Below are positions 1 through 14,934 of a DNA stretch of 64,000 bases, piece after piece. The notes under the pieces were generated by a model, which saw only the letters and a list, made by a program, of their open reading frames with translations, was not told the DNA's origin and ran no database searches. Source of the stretch: Gonatopus flavifemur (lineage: Eukaryota; Arthropoda; Insecta; Hymenoptera; Dryinidae); NCBI GenBank assembly GCA_018340375.1, contig JAFFJZ010000003.1:16182001-16246000 (forward strand). The letters run 5' to 3'. The position numbers and the translations under genes were made by a program. Position 1 is the stretch's first letter. Each line of letters opens with the position of its first letter.

Positions 1-895
1 GTACTAGTCTTTGGGCACAAAAAAACACTTTTTATTCAATTTTTTTAATCCAACATGGCGGCATGGTAGTACGGTCCAAATAAATTTTTTTTCTCATGGT
101 TAAAACGGGCGTACCGCTACAGGTCACAATTTTCAAACTACAACAAAAAATAAAACAAGTTCCTTGAAATATAGCTCAAAACCTAGCTATCTACGTAGGA
201 TTTTTTCGAAAAACAAATTTTGAAGAGAATGGCGTCATTTTCAAATTTTTTTTCGATTTTTTCGAAAAAATCGTCCGAAAATCGGCCAGGGGTATGCAAC
301 TTTATAGGATGACCTCAAACCGTATTTCGATTATATTTATTCACATGGTGGCGTGTCGATCAGGGGTTCAAACAGCAATGGCGGCCTAGCATCGTGACAT
401 AACCTTGGTATTAATCTCATCAGTTTGGATTTTGAGAACTCAACAGTATTTCAACAATAAAGAATCAGAAACAACTCTGAAACTGAATGAGTCCAACTGA
501 TAATTCTGTTTTAGAATTGTTCAATGCTTTAGTGTTGAAATATTGTTGATGCTTCGAAATACAAACTAACTATAATAATTTTGAGGTTATTCCGGTGTAC
601 CAGATCGCCATATTGATTTTTAGTTCGCATGAATATTTATTCAGAAGATGGCGCGTAAATAAGGTTTAATTGAACTTATTGGAGTTGCATCCCCCTGAAA
701 TCGGCTGTAAAATCGTTGAAAAAGCTGATATCGAAAAAATTTTGGTTGTTTCTTCTACATTCATAATTATGATCTCTAGCGGTACGCCCATGTGAAAGAC
801 CAGACTTTTTTTCAGTGCGCTGATGTGTCGCCATTTTGTATTGTAAAAATATAACAAAATGTGTTTCTGGTACTCAACGACTAGTAGTTTCATAT
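1..895. repeat. Large imperfect inverted repeat (fold-back element), possibly cut by the window edge
   Basis: The two halves resemble each other in opposite orientation around a centre near 490. GGGCGTACCGCTA at about 107-118 pairs with TAGCGGTACGCCC near 777-789. CAGTATTTCAACAATAAAG near 445-463 pairs with the reverse complement of sequence near 530-550. An ATGGCGGCCTAG...ATAACCT block near 380-410 pairs with sequence near 585-615. No open frame is convincing. The structure suggests an old non-autonomous DNA transposon. The left end may lie outside the window, so the boundaries are approximate. Confidence 0.5.
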
Positions 896-1000
896 GCGAA
901 AAAACTCTATATCCTAAAACTGTTCCTATCGTTTGTGGCAGGTCTTAGAAAATGACTAAAAATTTTTTGGACACAAAGTGATATTACTCCTTAAAATTTT

Positions 1001-1373
1001 TTCGAAGCTGTAAACAACAAAATGACGGCTCCTCGGTGTTTTTCCGTGGCCGGATAAATAACTCCTGCAAATTTGAAGATACAAACATAAGCCAAAAAAT
1101 CCATATTCAATATGATATTAACTACAGCAGTACGTAGGATTTTTTTTATGATGCATAGTTCACTTTTTATCAACATTTTCAAACAAATTTCGTTTTTCGT
1201 TTTTTCGAATTTTCTCAAAAAACCTACGTACAGCTGTACCTAATATCATATTCAATTGAAATTTTTATGATTTATGATTGTGTCTTCAAATTTGCAGGAG
1301 TTATTTGTTCGGCCACGAAAAAAAGATGCCCAGGGAAAACATTAAGGAGCCACCATTTTGTTGTTCACAATTT
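1001..1373. repeat. Inverted repeat / fold-back MITE with ~140-base arms
   Basis: The left arm (about 1001-1145) and right arm (about 1211-1373) are reverse complements with few differences. Shared blocks are AACAACAAAATG, GGCTCCT, CGTGGCCG, AATAACTCCTGCAAATTTGA, TCAATATGATATTA and GTACGTAGG. The loop is about 65 bases. The TACGTAGGATTTTTT block of the left arm recurs near 195-210 in the neighbouring fold-back, so the two may belong to related families. No target-site duplication was identified. Confidence 0.7.
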
Positions 1374-1375
1374 CG

Positions 1376-4300
1376 AACAAATTTGAAGATGCAATAATTA
1401 TACAATAAAGAACTTCTCGCCTGCTCGAAAAGCTCAAGTTTCTATGCCTGTTAAGAGGGAAGAAAGGGACCGATTGCAGACCGATCATTTCTTTCCACAT
1501 TTTCTCCTTTATAAACGACAGGGAGAAAAATAATGTATGAAAAGTTGACGAATTTTCAATTTTTCCTGGTTATATTCTCCATATTTTACTATCCGGGCCT
1601 CTGAAGCCCGACCTGTACGGATCTGTGCTAATTTTGAACTGTACGGAGGAGGGTTAAACACTCCGTTGACATTCTATACATTGAAAGAATTTCTTCGAAA
1701 CTATTGTCCACTCGAGTGCACGGACATGGCTGGAAACTTCACTTCGAATACAAGAGTCTTAGAGTGACAAAACATGCTTGGAGTAGCCAAAAGTAACAGC
1801 TGTTGATTTTGTTTGTTGAATAAAAACTAAACACACCAAAAGTGTTGATTTCTCAAATAGATTTATAAAAGATTTCAAATCGATTCTCATTCGCTCTATT
1901 AGGAAATAAAAATCCTCTCACAATGTTCTTTCTTCTTGAACACAGCAAAGAATTGAATGGAAATTTTATGCCCTGAATGTAATGTACGCTCATTCGGAAT
2001 ACCCTCATGCTGTTCGCATTGATTTATGTATTATTGTCCTTTGTAAAAAAAGAATTCTCATCGAAAATCGATAGCATTATGTAGCTTGGGTCAGCGGAAG
2101 TAACCGCAACACAGGGACTTCATTGAGAAAAATGTTGATTGAATGGCTGAATTTACTACGTCGAGTTCTTCCAGCTGACTACCACCTTCGCGTCACTTCC
2201 ACCTACACGATTTATTCAAAAATGTGTACAGCGTAGTCTGCTTGAGAATATCTCTGTCAAGTTTTTTTTTCTTCTGACGTGTCATAATACGTTCCGTGAG
2301 ATGGAATATCTCTCCTCTAAAAAGTACAAAAATCACACTTGCCTTAAGTAAATCGATATCACAGACACGATGTATCATTGTACCTGATTTGATATGACAA
2401 CGGGTTCTGGTTAGTGGTCCATACTACGTGTGAGAGGAATGATATAACAAGTTGTTTGTGGTTCGGTGTGTTTGCGTGTTACGATATGATCGATAACAAC
2501 TTATTTGAAAAAGGATATGAAATGATTAATTCATTATATAGATAGACAGATGTAATCGAGGGATCGGTGGTTCGAAAATTCAAATGAAAGGTTATTTGGG
2601 AAGTCGAACACATAAAATGCAATGCAAAAAGCCGCAATGCGGTATTCATTATTGTATAGGACAGAAGTATGGAGCGGATGGATGGTAGTCGATGACGATT
2701 ATGTCCTGTCAAGGAACCAGAGTTGAAAAACTCCGCCCAAGGATATAGTAACTTTAGACGATGGATCAACGGACTGGTATACAGATATACAGACCAAGAA
2801 TAGTGGGAGAATACTTGGTCAAGCGGAAGCATATAATTGTATGAAGTTCGTAGCAATAGACGACAAACTGGATCTTTCTTTTCGTTTCACTGCGTCTAGG
2901 TTTGTGTCCCGACATGGACAAGCACACTGCGGGGAACCTCCATTGTTGCGACCAGGTGTCCTGTCGACACCTCAAAGAGCCGCGAGTTTACTTTTGGTTC
3001 GAATAACATTGCTCTCTACGTCTCAACGGAATATACCACAAGTATGTACACAACGAATAGAATTCTATAAAAATTATGAGGTTTAGAAGAATCAAATGAT
3101 CATCATTTTCTAAATAAATCTGATTTTTCATTTCTAATTTCGCACCCGCATGGGATATGTGGGTCACACGATCACTCTCTAAGGTTCATATAACATATAT
3201 AATACGCATGAAGGAGCACCGCGATGGGAGCAAGTTTGACGTATTGTATAGAAATATAGGTATATAGAGATGATGCCACAATTTGCGAGTTTGCGAGTCG
3301 CGTGAGCAGCCACATGGATTTTGAAGAACATTAGATTTACGCTTCGATGGATATGGTTGCTTTGGATCAAAGGAACACCGTCGTATAGAAATATCCTGAC
3401 CAACCAGCTTGTGCTGGGACATCATGACAAACACCTCACGACGTCAAAAGGAACTATATCATATATATAATGTGTGTTTTCAGGAGACGTTTGTGGGAGA
3501 AGTATGACACATCTTCAAACTCGACGTTCGTTCGAGGAGAAAATCATACATCGGGACTTTCTTCTGAATTCTCACCTAAGCCTGTTGACTTTGTTTCGCT
3601 CCCTGGCGTATGCTTGTGAAAAAGAATACTTCGGCAGTATGATACTCGATGCATGATACATCTTCATGGAAATATCATCACAAATTTCCACAAATTCATC
3701 GTCTGAAACTACACCTTCTCTCTCCCAGTTCGTTAACGAATTCAACGCTATTCCAATCGATACTCCGTCGATTGGACATCATCAAACTGTTTCTAAAGTT
3801 AACGAAATGAAGAACATCTCGACATTCTTTTCTCACATTCTTCCCATCGACACCTATACATGATAAATTACACCTTACACCATTCAAAATTCAAACTTCA
3901 CCAAAGTATTTCCTCTCCTCGTACATGCATTTTTTCTGACGAGACGTAGATGAATTTCGTAAACGCGTAGAGCTACCATTGAAGGTCATGTATCATCAAT
4001 AACCTACTCATTCAGAGAATTTAGCCAATTTGAAGGCTTACGTTCGCTTCAGAAGAAGAAGTTCTAAAGTCTCTGAGTCACGAGGTTCTACAGGCAAACA
4101 ACGAATAATGATGCCGCTGCACCTGCACCACAACCATCGTTATATTACTGCCACGAAGTACAGAGGGAAGAAGATACGTAGTCCCTCGCGTAGATGCAAG
4201 ATTTCGCAAATCACTAGTAACAAGAAGCGTTAGGTTGTTAGAAGAGTTATCCTAGCGTAATGAAATTGTTGAATACAAAACGAATAATAGCGCGCGAGTG

Positions 4301-5892
4301 TTCCCCTCTTTCCGCAACAATGGAGTGAAAAGAATTCGTGAAGCGTATTTGAAAAGTAACTTATTCTTAGTAGATCGATGTATGAGTTGTGTATCGGTTA
4401 TTGTACACGCACCTGGCGAAGTCTAATTATGATTTCTAGTCACAAAAAAACAGTCTAAATAATTAACATGAAATTTTTACGTGCGTTTAACACGCAGATA
4501 TATGTTGTCGTGTGACAACGGTTCTCGTGTGCCACGGTGGGAAAAGAAATTATTCAAGCGCAGGAACAAACGAGGAATTGGAAAATAGGAAGAAATCAAG
4601 TGAAGGAGAACGAACTAACATGCAAATGGAAATTCACGCAGTCTATTCGTGATTGTGATATCGGCCTTCTGAAGGGCCAATCAATTCCGTTCTTTTTTTT
4701 TTTGTTTGTTTCCTTTCTACCTCTATTCTGATTGTCTTCTTGTTTTCCTCTGAAAATATTTTCCATCGGTGTGATGATACGGAGAGGGAACAGAGAAAAA
4801 CCATCCGTCTATCGAAATGACCCTAAAGGCGCCAATCAAACGCGTCGCCTCGTCCTGAATACTCAATAGAGATATTGAGATACTGTTAGATACGTCCATA
4901 TTAATGAAACAAGCATTGTTCTCGTTCCATATCTTTTTGTGCTTTTTTCCCCGAGTTTCTACCGGCTCTTGGAAATCCCTTCGCTCTCTCTCTCTTTCTC
5001 TCTCTATTCGTTCATTTTTGCGAAAGGAATTTTTCTATTGTACGGTGGCGTACGAAATTCAAAGTTCAAGCCGAGTCGCGTATCAACAAAGATTTTAAGC
5101 GAATCGAGAGGAATCGAAAAATGCTTCATTGAAATTATGAATAAAAATCAATAAATGGTTTTTTCCTCATCGATGGATTGACATTCAGGATCCCATACAG
5201 AAATTTACCATTGGTCGAGGCTTGACAACCAAGCATGACACAACACTGAAATGACAACATCATTTTATGATTTATCGAAGTGTTTTTCCAATGAAGCCCC
5301 ATCATTGGTGCAGAAATGGCAATGCAATACACCTTCATTGGCAAAAAATAAGAAAATTCGTTTATCAATGTTGCGCCAATGATAAAATTGTGAAAAATAT
5401 ATGGAAATTATGCGCATTTCACAATTTCCAATATACGTTATTCGGGATCTTACTGTGTTTTCCTCATTTATTTGTAAACAACTCTGTGTTTTTTGTCGTT
5501 GAAGTTTGCCATGAAAAGTACATGTAACAAAGAAAGGTTGATTGTTCTTCCAAAGAATTATTTGAGCCTTATACATTCTTTGTATACATCTCTCATCACT
5601 ACTCGCGAGAAACATTCGATTGGTAACTCAGCTAGCAATTCAGCCATCAAAAGTTAAAATTGAGGAGCATGCCAATGTCGAGCCATGCTATTACCAATGA
5701 TCGGCGCTACCTTGAGAACTCATTTTTATCCAAACTAGACCAAAGTTTATGGCAATATTCAACCACGTTCCAAATGATTCTCACTTTCAATAGAATTCAT
5801 CGTTGGACTAAGAATGAGCCTAGCAAGCGCCAAGCCTGGTGGAATTGTGAATCAATGGTAGGCTGGCATTTTTGGATTAGAATTGATGTGTA
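1376..5892. other. Non-coding stretch, no supported gene
   Basis: Short open frames here (up to 125 codons) lack splice context and recognisable motifs. A CT-rich tract sits at 4983-5005. A short hairpin at about 5282-5346 pairs GTTTTTCCAATGAAG with CTTCATTGGCAAAAAA. Confidence 0.6.
4983..5005. repeat. CT microsatellite
   Basis: Interrupted (CT)n run with one TTT interruption. Confidence 0.8.
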
Positions 5893-5895
5893 GAA

Positions 5896-6041
5896 TTTTT
5901 CAGTTTCTGTGCAAGTTTTTCAGAAGTATTCATAGATATTCAGGAAAATTTTCAGTGAAAAGAACGTGTTCAATGAGCGACAGTTTTTCAGGGTTTGGAC
6001 ACATTTTAAGAATTTCTCAAAGGAATTTTCTTCACCAGGAT
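5896..6041 (+). repeat. Dispersed repeat, copy A (second copy near 18.0-18.2 kb)
   Basis: Shares in order with 18005-18225: TTTTTCA...TATTCAT, TTCAGG-AAA, a CAGTG block, AACGTG-TC, repeated TTTTTCAG runs and a CTTC-TTCACCAGG end. Both copies have the same orientation. Copy A is shorter because it has fewer of the internal TTTTCAGAGTTT units. It has no coding capacity and the family is unknown. Confidence 0.55.
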
Positions 6042-9000
6042 TAAATATTCAATATTCTATCAAATATTCCTTCAATCAGAATAGATATTTGATAGATTCA
6101 ATGAAGCTTTATTCAAATTATTTACTCATGCTATTACGATGATTCAATTGGATATTTGATTATTCCCGGAAATTCCTTCTTTCAGAATAGTTATAAACGC
6201 AATTTTTCCAATCTTGAAATGAATGAAATATTACTCACGCTGGTGCAAATAAAATTTGAATCATTTTGAAAATTGAAAACTCCGTCTCTTTTCATTCGAT
6301 CTATACTCTGAGTAAGTCTTTGAGATTATTAAAGTTTGCAAATTTCACTCTATGACCATTAATTGATCTAAACCCAAATCTCACATATCAGTAACTGACT
6401 AACGCCTCGCTAGTTTTTTCCAATTAGTTCTCCCCCTTCAGCGTCTTATTAGTCATAGTACAGAACTTGTGAATTTTCATCAGGATAGATTTTCTCTTCG
6501 TGCACATGTAATATTGTGACTTCAATTTTTATATTACTTCTGTACTAGTAAATTATCAATTATATTGAATTTTAGGTACGCTTTGAAATTCGCTCAATTA
6601 TGGTACAGTCTTCGGAACGAGTGAAAACTCAAATAAAACTTCAAACGAGATTTTTTAATCCTCTTTTGAAAAAGCTTTTGAAAATCTTTCGATTCATTCT
6701 CAAAGTGTTTATGACTCATTGGATTTTAATGCTGAACGCTGTTTTTCATCCGACGAGTGCTTGTATTAATTATTCATCAGGTTCCATCAGACTTTTATGC
6801 CTCCACAGATGCTTTCAACTGACAAAACAACGTTAATGAAGGTTCGATAGATGTGCAATAGATACAGAATTGATAACCACTCCCCACGTTTTCAATGTTG
6901 CAATATTTTCTATCTCCCCTCTTATGATTTTATGAGATCTTTGGGAAACACCATTATCATAATAAAAGTTGTGATAAGATCACGTTGAATGATAATTTAT
7001 ACTAATGATACACGCAAATTGACGGAAGGTGTATTATCTCAAAATTTCCACTATGCCTCTTGAATTTTTTTCAACATATATTTGAATTTCTCATCAACAG
7101 ATGTCTTCAATATGATCAAGAAATTTGATGAACTACGTTTTATAAATCTCTATAACATGATATACACATATAATTCGTTTTTTTGTGTTCCTTTGAATCC
7201 AATCGTCCTTTTCTGTCTCTCTACTCGTCCTTTTTTTTCCTGACGTCAATACCCTGCACTCTTCCTCGCATATGAAAGAAGCTTCTGTACAGTTCCGCAA
7301 ACTCTGCGAGTGAATATTTTTCTTTTGTTTTGTCTTTCCTTGTCTTACCAATCCTCATCGTCGAATCTGAATGGTCTTGTTCTCCCAGCATTCTCTTCTT
7401 CGTTCCTCCAGTATCGTGTATTTCATTGTCTCCATCGTTTCTACGATATACACGATCGTTTCCAAAAGTCACAACATAAATAGCAATGAAGTTTCCTTTA
7501 TACAATGTTGAGGAGATATCGACTTTCGTCCGATGTTGTTTCGCCATCACGGTTCACTTAACGCTACGGCCCATTTAACGTAATGCAAGCTTAGAATACA
7601 GAGAGGACAGTATTATATTTCTGTGGTGCATTTTCTTCTTCATCGCTACTTACGTACTGACAAGTTTGAGGAATATGCTCTCGAATATTATCATGATTTG
7701 ATTTTATTATAAAATTTGCATACTTTGTGGTTCGAATTTTATGATTTCATTTAGAACGGTATCTTCTTTTTTTTCTTCGATCAATCTCGATGCATAGCTT
7801 GTTTACGTATTCTGTGCGTTGATAATATTTGTATCGATACGAATAATAACTTTTTGAAAAATTTCATTCGCAAAGAAGAGAGGAAGAATTTCAGTGATAT
7901 GCAAAATTCCAAACAATTCTTAAGTTTGTTTTTGCATGGATTTTTGTATGGATGCATTGTTGTTGTCTGAATAAGAATGTTCTTCTCAATTCTGTAATTC
8001 GATATAATGAAGTAATGTTCCAGTACGAGCGCAAAACTTTAGAAAAGGCATCATCAAACAGAAACGTGCGGGTATTATATACTGGCTGAAAAACTTTTTC
8101 GAAGTAATGAAATTCGTCTTCCCAGAAGTACAGACTTTCGAAGACTATTTCACTATTATATGAGTTTCAAATCATTGCACGAATAAAAACAATTATTCAA
8201 TATTCAGTTGAATTGTACATTCAACGGTACCGTATGATCAACACATTGATAAATATCGCAGCAAAATTCCTTGAGTTAAATACAAAATCTAATTTCCCAT
8301 AGAAATCTAATCAAATTAGTTCGTGGTAGGTTGAACACAGTACGAATCAACGAATATTCAACGACTATGTGGTTGGCCTTATTATTAATCCATAGAAGGC
8401 TGATGGTCTGAATTCTCAAACTGATTCTCGGATTGAGGAACTTGAGAAGGTGCCCTTCGATGAAAACGATTCTGTTCTTAAGAGGGAGAACGGCATCTCC
8501 ACTCACATTCGCTTTGTACGCTCAAATCTGATATCTATAGGTCTCTGTCTCCTCTTTATACCTTTGAAGAAGAAACTACCATCTGCGGGGAAACCCTTCC
8601 ATGAAACCTTGAATTATCTTCAATATCCAACCGTGTCAATGGAATTGCCTTGTCCTTTACAGAAATGAACGCCCGCGTACGTATGCCACGGGAATCCAAT
8701 TATGTAATATCGTCTTGTGGCTCACCGAAGAGGCAGCCGTGATCCTTTTCGAATGATAGTGCATGTTCTTGGTTGGTGAACGAGAACGGGCAGAATGATG
8801 AAAACTTAGCCCAAAAGGGAATCCGGAAAGGATATTACACAATATATCACCAATTTTTTTATATCTGTCTTACCTGCGGACCTACGTTCTTCAAAGTGCA
8901 ACAGAGACGTGACTATGCCCTACGAGATGTCTCGTCATGGACACGTTGTATACCATGTTTTCTTCCCTTTCTCTATTCTCTTGATCTGGTATGCGGTAGC

Positions 9001-12000
9001 CTATGAGGTGAACTAGGTGAGAATAATGCGCATCTCACGCTATCCTGATTTCATCTGCTTGTGTGAACGTTTATAATACTGCATGTTATGTGCATATAGA
9101 ATACGTATTTGAACATGCACGACTTTCTTCATGAGGCTTTTATGTGCGTAATAATAGGAGAAATCAGTTATAAGGCTGTTCTCGGCACAAAGAAATTTTT
9201 TCAACCCTCGTAGACTTGTTTTTTCCTTAATTTTGAGGAGTTTATTCAAAATTTGGCAACAAACTTTTCAATAATTTCTCCCCTTTGTGAAGTTTCTTGT
9301 ATTCTTCATTTCTAAAAAATGATTCCTTGTCACATAAACCTATTCCCCTTTCCCCAAAATTTTTCTCCCAAGTATTTCCACACTTTTCCTTACAGTTCTC
9401 GTATTGACTTGTTCATCGTGTAAAATCACCTCTTGTTTCGTATTATTTCTTCCTTTGGGTGATATCAGGGTATACAGCATCCAAGCAGAGCGAGAGGAAT
9501 CTTGCTTAGGGCTTCAACCGAGGAATTAATTTCCTTTGTGAGCTTTCAAAGAACGCTTAGCGCGGTTGCTTTCTAGAATGACGAGAGGTTGATTGTTGTA
9601 GAACAGAAGGAGGAGAAGACGAGATTTGAGAAAAAGTGTAGGAGATGGAAGTGTCTCTTATCGTAAGATAAATGTGAGAAACATTGAATGTACGAGAAGC
9701 TGCCGATAAATTCTAAATACGATTAAAATTATAAAGTTCCTTAAGCGGATCATATGCTGTCTAAAATTTTGTATCCATATTCAGGTAGCGAAGTGAAGAG
9801 GATTTTTTGAAGTGTCTTTTTTTACTCGAGCGAACATGTATCGTTGCCGAAAAAAGGAAATTCACCAAAGCGGATGTCCTTGAATGAACAGAAGATGGGA
9901 GAATGTTTGATGAGATAATAAAGTTATAAGTCCACTTTTGTTGCCGGAGTGTGTTTCTCATGATTATTCCAATTAAAATTGTGGGAAAACTCTTCTCATC
10001 GTTGGAGATTGAATCACGATGAATTGTATCATCAATTATTCAAGAAATCCCACAATTCTGTGTACTCGAAAATGAGTATAATTGAAGAAAGTTCCATATT
10101 TCTTTTATTCAAAATTGAAAGATCAATTACGAAGAAAGGTAATATTCAAACTTTCTGTTTGTTATACAAGTTGAGTTTGTGTTTCGTAAAACAGCTTTCC
10201 GATGACTTTGTTTTTCAAATACAAGACTGGTATTTCATTATCCAACGATAAACATTCAGATCCACATGGTATAATCCAATCGTATTATAAAAGATGTCAA
10301 ATTCCACACAGCAAATGCCGAATTCATTTGAATAAACAGATTATATGTCTGTATACAGCCCTGTTGTTTCGTTTTTCGATCTCTAGGTGGAAATGCATTT
10401 AAATTAAGATTAAATAAAACATTTTGACGAGCAGGGGAATAAAATAAATGAGATGCAAATATGAAAAAGACAAAGAGGAAGGACGAGAAAGAGGGAACAG
10501 GGAAGGAGATCAGCGGTTTTTCATGGTAGGTCGTTAACCATAAGCCGGATGATCCTCAAACGAAGCACTAAGCAGTTTACGCACAAGAGCCATGTCGCTC
10601 GCTGCTCTCAGAACCGAGGTTTCAAACTTTGTTCTATATACAAACATATTCAATAAAAAAGTATAATAGCGGGGTATGCGTGGGGAGGAGAAAAAACATT
10701 AGGAAAATAAATCCGCGAAAAAAAGAAAAGAATTGATGCGATGTTAATTTTTCTTTTCAATAAGAATAATGATTCATTAATAAATTGTGTATTTCAAAGC
10801 GAATATTATAATATAATACATTTGTGGGACTGAATCGAATACTGTAACGATATATAAGTACGTGAAAGCTTGAAGAAACACGACTGAAGATTTTATTCTT
10901 CACAAATCAGAATAGAACGTGATGTTTTCCATCCCGTTTTGTAAATCACAGTACTCCAAGATATGTATTTCTATAAGGCATTCAGGTAAATCTCTAGTAT
11001 TCTGGTGTGGTTTTGGATATGCCAAACGAGCGGAACGGAGGAGACATAGCAACGTGTTCGGAAGAAGAAGAAGTAGCGGAGAAGGAGGAGGAACGAGGGT
11101 CGTTTTAGTCGTTGGGATCCGAATTCGTGAATGGAAAAGGCATTTGTAACGCGTGGCTAACTCGTACCGCGGTTCTTGGATCTATAAGGTTTACAAACCC
11201 GTATGATAAAATTGCTTAATTTACCATGGAACCGGCGTTGTCGGGAAAGAGCTCGAAGCTTAGGATACAGGCCTTTCGTTCTATAGAAATCTGCCGATGA
11301 TTCCAAGCCCCAACAATAAAACTTACGGAACTGTGATTAGATTGAATCTAAGGATGCGATGTTAATATTGTATGGATTATTAACCAGTGATTTACCGTTG
11401 ATGAATAGGAATGAGTACCTACCGATCGTGGTTGGGATATCAGTGGGTATTCAATATTGTATCAGAATGAGGAAGAGTATACTCGAAATTAAGGAATTAG
11501 GAAATATTGGAATTGAATTTTGATTATTTCTCGCAGCTGTACCACAAAAGTAGGATAGGGACCAGCGTTAAATCATGTTATCTAAAGAAATATTGGAGCT
11601 GAATGAGTGAAAAGATCATCCTTTTCTCACTCTTGTGGAAAGGGAAGGGATGGTTGGTAATCTGCAGATAAAATAGAATCAGGAGAAAACGCAGGAAGGG
11701 TGAGAAAGAGAAGAGTATGAAGTAGGGACTTTTCAGCCTGCCTTACACGCAATATTCACACGTTGGTTGAGCGTTGATTTACGTCTTCCGATGAGATTTA
11801 CACATCACTGCGTTGTGAACGGATTTCCTTCCTCTTCTGTAACCGCGATAAGGACATATGATAAGAAGAGGGAGTACCGTGATTCTGGTATAAAACAATG
11901 TACATACTGGAACCGCTATAACAGAGTACAAGAAATGATGAACAAACTAGAATACCCATATTCGAAATTATGTGATTCTCAAATCGCATTAAGATCCAAT

Positions 12001-14519
12001 TTTGGAACAAACAAATTATATATCTTTAGAAAAGGTTGACAGGATACACGATCATCAAAGAACATGCGGTTTGAAACCAGATCCCACTCCGAACTCATGA
12101 TTAGATTCGAAGTTTGTTAATAGTAGCATCTTGACGTCCATCATTTCCAAATACAGATCTCATCAATCTTCTATTCCTCCTAAAATGAAGAACTAATCAC
12201 AGTTTAAGTGCAGGCTTTGACCTACAATAACGCTGCACCTCACGATGCACCCTCTTTCGTTTGAGCTTCAGGTCATTTTTGGGGATATATCATGCAATAT
12301 GACACACCATTCCCTCTGAAATTAATTTTCTTGATCAGTTGTATCTGATAGCTTTATGAACTCATCTACATTTGACCATTCGTTTCCAAATCATTTCTCC
12401 AAAGCTTTTCGCATATCTTGTAGAATGAACCGATGTGATTATCGGTGAAAACCTGAATGCATGCTCGGATGCATTTGGACGAAAACCATGCATTGGACGA
12501 AAAAACACGGCGGGGTGGCAGTCGTGTGCACGTGGTTAACTCGATTCGTTCTGCTCGGTCTCTTTCGATTTCCTCCCGATTAAGCTGAGCGTTAAAAGAT
12601 CGCTTTCATCCAACCGCACGTGCTCTCATTTCTACTTTCGTCCTGTATTGCTCTCTCTTCCTTCTGTTTCTTTCTCTTTCTCGTTTGTTTGCTTGTTTGT
12701 CGATTTTTGTTTTATTTTTTCCCCCTCATCCAATTTATATCAGTCAGTGGAATTTCAAAGCTATCAAAAGGGAAAACTTCCGAATCGAATTCCAATCGAT
12801 GAACCAACGGAAAAAGATACGAAGTGGCAAACGAATCGTTAAGATTCCAGTGAAGCTCGATTTACTCGCAGGTAGACGTCGAATTACCTTCGTTCCTCAC
12901 AAATATTAGAATGAAATTTCTGTTGCGTGGGATTGGAAGTATTCAAAATTACATTTCTCCGTCAGAAATTTGTAAGTTCATTTTATTTCTATTATATGGA
13001 ATTTGAATTGAAATTTATCAAAGCAATTAATGTTTGCTAGAATCTTGAATCTCAGATGTTTCATCATTATGGGGAAGAGTTATTCTCGTCCTCTCCTTCG
13101 AATGTTGTTAATCATGTGTTGGAAATGAAATTGAGCACCGAAGCGTATGAACGGTGACGACGCATAGTGTTACGATCTCACGCTTCAAAGGTATGGTAGA
13201 CTGGGCACAAGGAGCAGATTTTCTGCCCTACAAATTGCGCAACATGACCCATAATTAAGATGGTCGTCGTACGAATTTTCCGCGTTCAATCGCAACATCT
13301 AGGCATTTTTAAATCTGGAATCTAAATTGAACTTTTTACGAGATTCGTTACTTTTGGACAGTAATTGTGTGGGATTGATCGTGATAGATTCAATGTGTTC
13401 GGGAAACAATATCGTGTAGAGCTTTGGATTCACATGTTTAAATAATACCGAAAACGAAATGAAGGTTCAGACGCATTAGGGAAAGAAAGGAAGAACTCGA
13501 AATGCGAGATAGGGATGGTGAGGAATTTCGGCAACAAAGAGGTGAGCCAAGAGAAAAGGGGAACAGAATAACTTTTTTAATGCGCGCTCTCATCCCCCCA
13601 CAATCACCCAAGTCTGACCTCACGATGCTTCAACGACATTATCGGTCCATTCCTCTATTTTATGGCCCTTTTACCGGAGTTCTTTCCAACCCTCGCTCTC
13701 GACGATCTCTCAAGGATTTTTAGAATTTCGCTTCGAGGCAAGGAAAGATCATCTTGTCTGAATAAATCTTATGGCCGGTAACATAATCTTTCTATGTCAA
13801 AGGAAGCATTTTTTACAATGATACAAATCAATATTATGAACCGTTCATGTTTTTGCACTTTTTAGAACTTGCGAGCTACTTGCAATGATCGAAATATCAC
13901 AACGAGCCATCCTTGTGTCGAAACATTTCCAAGATAACAGGTCAAATGTGTCGATTTGAAGTTGATTTTGAATTAATTTATTTTCAGCAAACGTTGAATT
14001 TCAATTTTCAACCCACGAAGAGAGATTGAGAAGTTTTCAGAACGGTTTCAACAACATTCTTTAGAAATAAATTTCTGTGCATCATCAATACGAGAACACA
14101 CAATTTATAGCGATTATTGTTATGAAGTTCCAACATTCTAATTTAAGCCGCGTTCGATACTGCTTTGTTATCGAAGTTACACAAACACTGTAGTTTGCTT
14201 CCTCGACGGATATTCGGTAACATGAAGTTTAGTACTTCGCTTTGAAGGTTGATCTGAGCCTCAGCGAGAGATTAAATATAACAAAATTGTGATGTTTTGC
14301 TCGACCACTGCTTCTGTATACGCTCTGTTCTTCGATTGTATTCACTTTAAATATTCTGAAATATTCAGAAGTTGTAATCAATCTCAATTGTACATAATCC
14401 CATGAACTTTCATCGTCAGAGTTGATGAAATATAACATTAGCTTTCTACGGAAACTTCACAAACATCAAGTTCTGATGTTGAAGTTACAATTATTAGCAT
14501 TAATGTTCTCAGAGAGCTG

Positions 14520-14722
14520 TAGATAGAGGAACAAGAAGTTTTGTTAGGGTTAAAGGCGAAAGCAACATGAAAAGGGAAGAATGAAGAGTGAAAGTGAAAG
14601 CTCAAAGTGGAAGTACGACGAAATTCAGACAACCGCTTTGGTGCGTGCTAAACGATACACCCTTGATGCATTCTCATCCACCTTCCTCCTTTTTCACCCT
14701 TTATGTAACGCGACAAAATGTC
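14520..14722 (+). repeat. Diverged direct repeat, unit 1
   Basis: A purine-rich part (GAAAGTG...AAAGTGGAAG) is followed by GCTAAACGATACACCCTTGA, a pyrimidine-rich TCATCCACCTTC part, and then CGCGACAAAATG. The same order recurs about 410 bases downstream. Similarity looks like roughly two thirds by eye. Confidence 0.5.
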
Positions 14723-14934
14723 ATTCTTCTCTCGCAATTTTAATCTAAATTGTATAAAAACTACGTCTCATCTCGAATCTCAAATTTTCTATAAAGATAA
14801 TCGAGTTTGCATGATCAAACTGAACAAAATAACAGTTTGTCCTGAGGGTCAACGCGATCGGTACCATTCAGTTGTTGAAAATAAAAGATCCTCCTAATTT
14901 GTTATGAATTCAGGAATGTTCCTCCTAATTTTAA

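Noticed and set aside
3183..3510. Possible direct repeat, 3183-3245 versus 3449-3510
   Set aside because: Matches are mostly in AT-rich CATATATAAT sequence. The remaining similarity is too weak to separate from chance.
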